This document shows positions 55,454 to 64,000 of a stretch of 64,000 nt of DNA, piece after piece. Both the position numbers and the translations under genes were made by a program. The stretch's first letter is position 1. Each line of letters opens with the position of its first letter. Under the pieces are notes generated by a model that searched no databases, was not told the DNA's origin, and saw only the letters and a program-made list of their open reading frames with translations. This stretch comes from Cutaneotrichosporon cavernicola (lineage: Eukaryota; Basidiomycota; Tremellomycetes; Trichosporonales; Trichosporonaceae): assembly GCF_030864355.1 (NCBI RefSeq), contig NC_083394.1:248001-312000 (forward strand). The letters run 5' to 3'.

Positions 55454-58400
55454 CTATCTACCGACCATGGTCATGACGGCCTTTGGAGCCGGTGCTGGTG
55501 GTTTTCTAGTATTGGCGTGGCTCCTGGCATGTGCCGTTCCGGGTACCACGCCCGTGGCGTCACTGGCGAGGCTCGTGGAGCTCCCGCTCTTAGCCAGCTG
55601 GGAGAGGGGGGACGGGCGCTGCCGACCCGCCATTGGCTCGAGGCGCTTCTTGATCTCCTTGAGTGCCTTGGTGTTGGGCTTCCAAGCCAGGATGTTGTCC
55701 TTGAGCGTGCGGAGCTCGTCCGCGAACAGGTCTTTGACCTCGGGACTGTCGACGAGGGCACGCATGATCCACGGCAGCTCGAAATCGTTGCGCGAATCGC
55801 GAGCCGCGAAGGGCTCGACTTCGAGCGGTGGCATGGGCTGTGCTGCCGGACCGGTGTGAAAGAGATATTGTACGGCGAGCGAGTAGCAACCCAGCTCCTC
55901 GTAGGGGGTACTGTGTCCCACGCCAGTCAGGGAGCCTGCGGTGGCTTCGGAGAGGTGTTCTATCAAGCGCTGATCGTCGATGCCCGCGTTGCGGAGCATG
56001 AACGCGAAGCAGAGGAGGTTGGTCATAAAGTCCGAGGCCGAGTACGATGCGCCGTCGACGTAGAGAGCGCGCAGAAGGAGAGGATGTGAGGCTGTGGAGA
56101 ACGACGCGCCGTAGATCGGCACGACCTGGTCGTTGAGCGACGACAGGAGGAGAATCTTGACCTCGTTCTCGAGGATCATCGCCAGCGCTCGCTGGTACGC
56201 GACCGACACGGCCGACGTCGAGTCCTGGAATTCAAAGAGCTCGCGGGCAGCCGCGTTCTCGAACCACTGAAGGTAGGGCTGGATAACGCTCGACGTCGAT
56301 ATTGAGTAGAAGGGGCCGAGGTGGACGCCACACATGGCCAGCACGGCCACCTTTTGCCGCCCGCCTTCACGCCCGCTCATCCGCGCTGCGAGTTGCCGCC
56401 CCTTCCTTGACTCCTCGTTCGGCATGATACCAATGGGCCCGAAGGCCCATTCGCATCTGGCCGTCGCCTCGCGGTTCGTTGTCGTGCGGAGATGTCCCTG
56501 TGCGATCATGCGCGAAATGAGATGCGTCGTGACGATGCATCCCTGTGAATGCGCCGCGAATAGGACGGCATCGGCGCGACGTAGGTCGTTGATCCAGGCA
56601 GGGTTGGACAGATATTGCTTGTATAGCCTGTCGACGCGGTGCTCGATCGTGCCCTCGCCCTCGAGCGGGATAAGAGTGAGCCTGATGTCGTGCTCGTCGA
56701 CGTCCCTCTCTTTGAAGAATTTGCGGACCGCCTCGCCCATCATGTTGGCAAATTTGGTCGACGTGCCCGTCGGCTCACCAATGACGCTGATGTCAGTTTG
56801 CAACAAGTTGGCCAACTTGTTCAACTCACGAAGTCAACATCTTCGCTGGGAACCATCCATGCACCCCAATGACGACCACGCGCTCGACATCTCGCCAACC
56901 GTCGTCAGAGCTGCCACTGCCCAATCCCATGCGCCGAGGGAGGGTGGCTCCAATGTCACGGCCTGCCTTCTTGCCTCGCGTTTCGTCTGGTGGATCGGCC
57001 CGTTGCGTGTTGTACACGTAGTTGAAAGCGCGTAGAGCTAATCCGGCCGCTCCGGGAGGTTCGGGATGACGTGGAAGAAGGGATCGCGGTGGGCGATCGA
57101 ATGTGATGTCGAACGTGGGAATGACAAAGTTCTGCTGTTTAGGCGCCGCCTTAGCTGGACCCGGCAGGTCGGAAGCTCCTTTGGATGCCTGGCCGTTTCC
57201 TTGAGCGACTCTTGGGGACGCGGAAGCGACGGGCTGCGACCCACTCCCTGCCGTACATGTGGAGGACGCGTTGGAGAGGCGGCGGCTGCGATTGACGGAG
57301 AGATTCTGCGACCGCTTGTGAGCGAGCTTCTGGGGCGATGGATGCTGGAGGGCCGCAGCGGAGTCTCGGCGATCCTCGGCACGGGATTCAGTGGGCTTGT
57401 CTTTGACACTACCAGCCGTTGCCTTGGACTGTGATCCAGCGACCTTGTCCGATGCAGCCGGATGGGAGTGACTGGCCTGTCCTAGGAGGTTGGCACCGGT
57501 TGCTTTCACAGGCGCGCCTCCCTTGCCGCCGGCCTGCGACAGGCTCGCCTGGCGCGAGAGATTGACGCCAGTAGCTTTCGAGTGGCTCGTTTCGCGCGAC
57601 AGCCCCGGGCCCGTGGTCTTAGGATGATTGCCCTCCGATTGGGGGAAGTCCGGATCGTTCTCGAGGTCCATGATCTCCTCGCCGTCCAACGTCCTAGTCG
57701 AGGCGGTGATCCTCTTCTGTGTCGCCCTAAACGCGAGGTAGCTCAACCAACCGGATGTGGAGGTGGTGGACGTGGCATACTTCGGCTGAGGCGAAGGCGG
57801 CGGGGCAAGATGAGGCTCATCGGGCGGAAGCTCGATTTCGGGCTCGCTGGTGTGGAAGTCGGCAGCAGGATGCTCATTCTCAGCGATGGGCTTCTGTTCT
57901 TCTGCTGGGTTACTGAGCTCGATGGCTGATGTCGACTCGTCGTGCTCCACAATTGCTTCCGGTTCAGTTGTAATCAACGTGGTGGATGCAGGAAGGCCCG
58001 CTTGCCCAGCAGGTGCGGAAGACGGATAGACCCAAGATGCCAGGTACGAGCCCCATCCCTGTGCGGGCGCCGCGGACGTCGACGGCGATCTGGACCTCGG
58101 TCTCTGTGCTTCCGACGATGAACGTGCGGACAATATCTCTGCCGGTGGCTGGAGACTTCCTTCGACAGGCGGTGGTGCCGCGAGGATGTCGGCTGTTGAC
58201 GTTGGTGCTGGCGGCTCGGCTGGCGTGGCTTCAGGCTTGGGGGCGGGAGTGACTTTGGAGGGCGCGGCGTTGGTGACAGCTGCTGTCGTTTTGGAAGCAA
58301 CCTTGGAGCCCACCTTGGAACTCGCCTTTCGAGCCTTATCGCCGCCGCGGTGATCAACACTGGTCAACGTGCGCGGAGATGGTGGAGCTGAGGGTGAGGG

Positions 58401-59576
58401 CGTTGCGAGGGCAGAGGTTGTGTGGATCACCTCCACACTCTTGCGCTTCACGTTGCCATTCGCGCTGCCGTTGGCGTGCAGAGTATCGTGGGACTCGACC
58501 TTGGATAGCGCGAGCTCGGCGGCCACAACCGCGGGGTCGGTCATGTCGTTGGGAAGCAAGGGTGGAGGCACGAGGTGATGAGTGGACGTGGAGGCGTCGC
58601 CACCTCCACCCCAGAAGTAGTAGCGCCACCCATTTGGCGTGGTCTTGGCTGGAGGCTCGGTTGGCCGCATGACAGGTGTTGTTGGGTCAGGTGTCCTGGG
58701 CTCTGGGTCTGGTTTGTCGTCTGCGACTGGTTGTGGTGAGGAAGTAGGTGGCTGCGATGGGATCAAGGAAGGTACTGTGGCTTCATCGTGTAGTTCTCGT
58801 GCCCCAACAGGCCTTGGAGGGGAAGTCCCGGGCCCAATGCGATCTCCACCTCCACCTTCCCTCATATCACCGGGATCGGCGGCTGTCACCATGGTTGCAA
58901 CGTTTGCAGCCCCAGGCGACTCGGCACGCGCCTTGCCCTTGTCCTTCTTTGGGAACGAGGGCGCGGGCGAGTTCCAGCGCAACCACGCTCCACTTTGTTT
59001 GGGATTGAGGCGCGGTGTCGTAGGGCCCGGCTCGCACATCACGCATGCGCTATCTCGCCTCTCCTGGGTGGCGGCTCTTTGTTCGGAGATGGAGGGAGTG
59101 GGGCTGCCCCTGTGGGGAACGGAGCGGCGCGAGCTGGCGCGACGCCGGCGCATCCGCGGAGTTGCGGGAAGGGAAGAGTCGGTGTCGTGGGGAAGTGATG
59201 CGGATGATGTGGGGTCATGGGGATATGGGGAACGTGAAATCGAGGGCCCCGCCTCGTCCTCCTCTGGAACAGCAGACGCGAGGAGGTGGGACGAGCAGTC
59301 TGTGCGCATGGACGAGAGCGTTGCGACGCTGGAGCGACGGGAGCGCAGACTCATCCGCTCGCCTGCAGTGTCGCGGTCCAGTTGACGCGAGAGCGCCTCC
59401 TCGCTCGCACTAACGTCTGCCTGGACGGCATCGCCATGTGCAAATACCAGCGAGACCGAGATCGCGGCAGCCACGCGGCCGCGCGAACCCGGCGCACCCC
59501 GCAGTGCGGGCGGCGGGCGGCGAACCGACGAAGCGGGAGTGCGTGGCGCGCTGGCGGGAAGGTTCCTGGCACTCAT
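55454..59576 (-). CDS. Yml020w-like alpha/beta-hydrolase-fold protein
   Basis: Exons 59576-56830 and 56786-55454 (43-nt intron) encode about 1359 residues. The first 800 or so residues are disordered, Ser/Pro/Thr-rich, with several WG/WRYYFWGG and GWGSYLASWVYPS-like motifs spaced along the chain. The folded C-terminal part starts with [33 protein letters not shown], joined across the intron. It includes a nucleophile-elbow-like AAHSQGC, GVHLGPFYS and LLSSLNDQVVPIYGA, typical of the fungal YMC020W-like family. The substrate is unknown. The start at 59576 (MSARNLPAS) is chosen; an in-frame ATG at 59675 would add 33 residues that look like leader sequence. Confidence 0.8.
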
Positions 59577-59902
59577 GCAGACAATGACATGGTCGAGGCA
59601 GGGGTAGTGTTGGGGTGTGCTGGATGATGTGTTGGCTTGGTTGGGTGGCCACTCGATCAACTCCCCCTTCTGCATCACCCCTCCGCTCTTCCTCTTCGGC
59701 ACGTGGAGGGACTTGGATTAGTAACAACACATGTGCCAATAGCGGAATCATATTTCCTAATCTCGTCACTTCCCTACCTTCCCCATGGGCATGACATCAG
59801 AAATGACGTTGTTGTACTTTGACCCCATCTAAAGTTACACAGGTCTACATGAACAAGGACGCGTCGTAGCGCAGTTGTCATTCACACACTCCTCCACAAA
59901 CA
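59577..59902. promoter_or_regulatory. Divergent promoter region
   Basis: 326 bp between divergent start codons of the Yml020w-like gene and the aldo-keto reductase. No specific element is recognised. Confidence 0.45.
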
Positions 59903-61838
59903 ATGGACAAAGGTACACACTTCTCCATACCATGCTAACCTTAGCATCAGGCAACGCAATCCGTCTCTCCCGGGAGAGCACCGTCCGCCTGCGTTCTGGG
60001 GCCGCCATGCCCATCATCGGCTACGGTGTTTACCAGGCCCGTGGCGATGACTGCAAGAATGGTGTCAAGGCGGCTCTTCAGTCCGGGTACCGGCAAAGTG
60101 AGTCATGGTGTCACCAGATGCAGCTGACATTAGTCGACAGTGCGCAGGCGTACCATAACGAAACGTGTAAGTCAATTCAATCCCACAAGTCACCCGAATA
60201 AGGCCGCGACGAGCTTCGCAGGTGAAATGGTGGATGCGAGTGAGCCCGATTCGTCCGCGTGCGTACACCCGGGTGACTGTCTACCGGAGTGGTCTTGGGG
60301 TCGCCGCCTTCACATACTCTTTCGGCGCCGGTGGCCCTGATAGCCCCATATTAGTCCGCCCGCCGTCCGCCGCCCAACAACATCTCCCCAGCCTAATCAC
60401 GCCTTCCCACCATTACTCACCTACTGACGACAGTGGTTGGCGCTGGAGTTGCCAACTCGGGCGTACCCCGCTCCCAGGTATTCATTACGAGCAAGTTTAT
60501 GCCGGGGCACACGGTGCCGACGGAGGATGAGGTGTTCGATCACCTCGTAAAGTCACCACGGCGCTTCACGCCCGAAACGCCCAGACCGCCCGAGGGACAC
60601 CTGGACCTGCTGTTAATCCATGCGCCGCGCCCCAACGAGGAGGCACGCGCCGTGCACTGGAAGGCATTAGCACGCGCGCAGAAGGAGGGATGGGCGCGCG
60701 ACATTGGCGTGTCCAATTTCGGCGTCAAGCATCTGGGCGCCCTCCCCGAGCCGCTTCCCGCCGTCAACCAGATTGAACTGCATCCCTGGTGCCAGCAACG
60801 CGACATTGTCCAGTATTGCCAGGACAAGGGGATTGTCGTTCAGGCGTACTGCCCAATAGTGCGCGCCGATCCGAAGCGACTTGGCGATCCCGTCGCTGTA
60901 AAGATTGCGCAAAAACACGGCAAGGAGGTGCCGCAGGTGCTCATCCGCTGGAGCTTGCAGAAAGGGTGAGTGTGCGGTGTGATCTGAAGTGTGGTAGCCT
61001 GTTTGTGCGACGTGGTGAACCACGTTCGTAGGAGCGAGATGGGGAATGTGGGTTTGGGAGAAGGTAAGGGGGAGCGGGCCGGACGGCTGGGGGAGAGAGG
61101 GGGAGAGGGAGAGAGGGAGAGAGAGACTAGTCTGGCTCACACCTGTCCAACTCGTCGTTGGCAGGCCGATGCCGAGATTTGCTGTTGGTCACTCCATTTC
61201 CGTCTCATCCCGTGGGTGACGGTTGGGGTTGGAATCAAGTGGCTCAGGCGCAGGCACGGCCGCCTCGCTGCTGCGCTTGGAGAGGAAGCATACCACGGCC
61301 CGGCTCAGCACCTTCTGCGGTATGCGCCAAGCGCTCGAGCCTACCATTCTACCATTCTTCGCCACCGCCGCTGCACGCAGACCGAGGAATGAAAGAATTA
61401 CGCTCAATCGCGTGCCTGTGCAATCATGTGCCTGTGCAATCGCGTGCCTGCGCACAGGTGCATGTTAAGGCGCTGCTTGGCGCGCCGCGTCCTAGCCATC
61501 TCTGCGGCTCTGGTGAACACGTCATGAGCTGCCGTGGTGGCGCGGCGCCTGCTCGCTACCGCTACCGGGTTGTTGTGATTCCATTCCCCGGCGCCAAGTT
61601 GATTGTGTCCGATCTGCGCGGAGGATCACACACACGGCGACAAGTCTCCGCGGCTTGCAACTCGAGTCGGGCTCACGCCAGATACGTCCCATTGCCCAAG
61701 AGCGTTACCCCGGAGCGCATCCAGTCAAACCTTGACGTGTTCGACTTTGAGCTCGATGCTGAGGACATGGCCGCGCTCGACTCGCTCGACGAGGGTGCTA
61801 AGGGCGCTTGCTCGTGGAACCCCGTCGACAACCCATGA
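59903..61838 (+). CDS. Aldo-keto reductase
   Basis: Exons 59903..59912, 59951..60097, 60134..60166, 60434..60965 and 61682..61838 encode 292 residues. The catalytic tetrad is present: Asp and Tyr in QIDSAQAYHNE, Lys in VFITSKF and His in LDLLLIHAPRP. The WARDIGVSNFGVKHL block, NQIELHPW and a C-terminal VPLPKSVTPERIQSN (NADPH-binding) are typical. Such enzymes reduce aldehydes and ketones with NADPH in the cytosol; the substrate is unknown. The first coding exon is only ATGGACAAAG. The third exon is 33 nt and was placed by the IDSAQAYHNE match. The last intron is 716 nt, exceptionally long here, with GA-rich repeats. Confidence 0.85.
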
Positions 61839-62076
61839 GGCTGTGAGGCTTCTGACTGTGCTGCCACTCGCGTGTAGCCAACAATAATCAAGCCGACAAT
61901 CAGCTGTGTATGTATTCAGTGCTGAATTCCTTCCTTAGCACACACTAATGCCCGCCGGGACGCTTGGTTGAGAATGCTAACTAAAATGCATCAAAGGGAA
62001 AGACTAGGGCTAGAAATACACTGATAGCTGGGTAATGTTGACAGCAAGTCGTACAGGATGATCCGAAAGGATCTAT
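61839..62076. other. Convergent 3' spacer
   Basis: Between the aldo-keto reductase stop and the kinase gene 3' end. Nothing recognised. Confidence 0.4.
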
Positions 62077-63593
62077 CTAAACAAAGGCGAGTTTGTGGTT
62101 GTGCAGGTGGGGGATTGACTCGACGAGGCCCTGGAGCTTGCCGCTACAGCCGTGATGGGCCGGCATAAGCTTCGGCATGGGCACGGGCATGGGGCTGTTT
62201 CGCGGCGTCGGGAGATGGCAGTCGGACGAGTTCGTGTTACTGGCGCCAAACCCGAAATCACACACCTCGGACCCGACGAGGCCGGGGGTCCCTGCAGGCG
62301 TGGCCGGGTGGTGCACGGGCGCGGTGATGTATCTCGGCGACGGTGATGGGACATAGTGATGGTGGAACTGGGGCGAGTAGGGACTGGGTGGTGGCCCCAC
62401 GAGATACCCGTAAAGATCGGACATGTCGGATGGCGGGGTCTGCACATACTCGGAAGTGTACGAGGGCAAGTACGAGATGTAGGGCGAGGCATTGGATGAG
62501 GGAATGGACTGTGGTGGCCGTCGTGGCTTTGCGGGCTGTGCGCGTACTGGAATGGGAGGAGGCACGGGCATCGGCGGCGGTGCTGAGAAAGAGGGTGCCC
62601 TCTTGACCATGCTGGTGAGCTGGGCGAGGGTGATGCGGTCTGCGGGGTTGGACGCGAAAAGGCCTGCGCAGATCTCGGCTGTGGAGTCGGAGACGGGGAG
62701 GATTCTTCCAAGGATGGATGGGTTGTCGATGTAGGCGCGGAACGTTTCATCGTCGATGGTGGCCTGCTTCCAAGGGTTCCGGACGCAGGCGAGGTTGATG
62801 AGGATGATACCGAGTGACCAAAGGTCAGCCTGGACTGTCGAGTAGTTGTCAACTGGCTCAAACAGCCCACCCTGGCATTCAGGGGAGAGGTAAAAGGTGG
62901 AGCCGCTAAACGTTAGCATTGATCGATCGGGAGCTTTGTTACTCACCATCCAAAGTCACGGCTGAAGGGCTCTGTAGTCGCAAGCCCAAAGTCGGCCAGA
63001 ACAACCTTTGTCCCGTCGGCTGAGCATAGGATGTTCTCGGGCTTGAGGTCACGGTGGTAGATGCCCATGTCGTGGCAGTGGCGGACGGCGTCGACAATCT
63101 GGAGGAAGACGGAGCGGACGAGCTCGTCATCTCCAATGTATCTCCCACGGTCGGCAATCATGGCAAACAAGTCACCACCTGGGATGTAGTCCATGACAAT
63201 GTAGGTGTAGTCATCATCGTGAAGCACCTGGTGAATGGCGGCAATGTTTGGGTGGCTACTTGCGATGGTGTGAAGCATGATCTCTCGTCTTTGGAAGAGA
63301 CGCTGACGTTCGTCGAGGCCTCTGCGGGAGAGGCATTTGACTGCTCGTAAATGGGCAACGGCACCTCCGGCTTCGCAGGGGCATGCTTGAAAGGTATGTG
63401 GTAGGTGGTGGGGTGCGCTCGAGCCACCAACAGTTGACCGGCACGGGCAGCCTTTGGGACAGGCACATGCCGAATTCCAGTCACGCGCGAGGTAGACTGC
63501 ACCATACGCACCGACACCTAAGATGGATTTGAGCTCGATCCCCCATTCGAGAGTGAGACCAGCAAGATCAAGACCTTTGGTGGTGGAACGCAT
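62077..63593 (-). CDS. Ran1/Ksp1-type serine/threonine kinase with Cys-rich N-lobe insert
   Basis: Exons 63593-62947 and 62905-62077 (41-nt intron) encode 491 residues. The kinase domain has VGAYGAVYLARDW, the ion-pair Lys in LRAVKCL (Lys86), HRDLKPENILCS, DFGLATTEPF, and GCGSTFYLSPECQGG across the junction, the signature of the Ran1/Pat1-Ksp1-Vhs1 group. Some of these kinases control meiosis, nutrient response and filamentation. Residues about 39-80, between strands beta2 and beta3, form an insert with six Cys (43, 45, 49, 51, 71, 73) and several His that could bind metal. The C-terminal 190 residues are Pro/Ser/Tyr-rich and disordered. The first ATG in frame is used. Confidence 0.88.
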
Positions 63594-64000
63594 CGATGCC
63601 TGTTATGGCGTGGAACGGGGTTGTTGATAGAGACTGGGAGGGAACGGGATGGCAGAAGCCTGGGGACCGATGTGGCGTGTGGCGGTTGAGATTGTGTGAA
63701 TTCGGACGTGACGGTGCCAGCGTTGAATTCTCGTGGAGCTCGGTGGATACGTTTCGAGCAGCGTGGGGATCATGCAATTGGGAGGGGGGGCAAGTAGATG
63801 TGATGTTTCGTTGTGAGACGGCGATGTAAGGCGCAGTCGTAGTAATCGATAGGTGGAGTGGAGTGGGTTGGAGTCGTATGCCGGCCAGCCGGCGGTTTGG
63901 ATAGTCTGTAGGTAGTTGTGGGTGACCTGGGCATCCTTCATGTCCTTATGAACAACTGCAACACGCACATGACAGACGTCGTTTCACGTGCTTGCTCCTG
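63594..64000. other. Upstream region of the Ran1-like kinase
   Basis: About 400 bp to the window edge, with no gene recognised. Confidence 0.4.

Noticed and set aside
60991..61392. A 133-codon frame inside the long aldo-keto reductase intron
   Set aside because: It begins at a non-ATG codon, is built on GA-rich repeat and has no protein-like composition. The flanking exons join cleanly without it.

Overview
The window looks like nuclear DNA of a basidiomycete yeast, most likely a tremellomycete close to Trichosporonales or Cryptococcus. This placement is inferred from protein content and gene structure, not from a search. The genes are fungal and eukaryotic: COPII SEC24, ERO1, PAM17, succinate dehydrogenase iron-sulfur subunit, MET10, a cell-wall-integrity type MAP kinase and a fungal sphingolipid C9-methyltransferase. 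Coding sequence is GC-rich with strong C/G bias at third positions, which produces long antisense shadow frames. I reconstructed splicing by joining conserved protein segments in frame. The resulting models have about 67 introns. More than half are 40 nt or shorter, usually with GTGAGT/GTGCGT donors and a CTGAC or CTAAC branch-like motif just before the acceptor.

Layout, left to right. 0.1-5.5 kb: a DUF4604 protein, an NDUFAF6-like complex I assembly factor and a 10-exon Gyp7-type Rab GAP. 5.5-10.6 kb: a repeat-bearing divergent promoter, SEC24 and a FAR1-type zinc-binding DNA-binding protein. 11-13.7 kb: a secreted, probably GPI-anchored protein, a decayed tandem copy of it, and an unidentified gene relic. 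13.7-22.1 kb: intronless MET10, a Baeyer-Villiger-type flavin monooxygenase and ERO1. 22.3-30.5 kb: a yippee protein, an intron-containing tRNA-Lys(CTT), an F-box protein, PAM17, SDHB and a cysteine-cluster protein. 31-41.7 kb: an enlarged MPK1/SLT2-type MAP kinase, a 12-exon polytopic membrane protein and a membrane-attached coiled-coil protein. 42.5-46.8 kb: an aspartate kinase fused in frame to alanine aminotransferase, then a putative tRNA-His. 47.5-64 kb: a single-pass Ser/Thr/Pro-rich membrane protein, TRM44, sphingolipid C9-methyltransferase, a Yml020w-like hydrolase, an aldo-keto reductase and a Ran1/Ksp1-type kinase.

Most genes are unrelated housekeeping neighbours and I see no biosynthetic cluster. 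The most unusual object is the aspartokinase-alanine aminotransferase fusion at 42563..46365. It encodes one 1081-residue polypeptide. It joins the first, threonine-regulated step of the aspartate pathway to a pyridoxal-phosphate transaminase. A TGACTCA (Gcn4-type) site overlapping CACGTG lies 361 bp upstream of its start codon. Other points of interest are a FAR1 protein without a transposase domain, a Cys-rich insert in the N-lobe of the Ran1-like kinase, several micro-exons, a probable GC-AG intron, and the decayed paralogue beside the secreted-protein gene.
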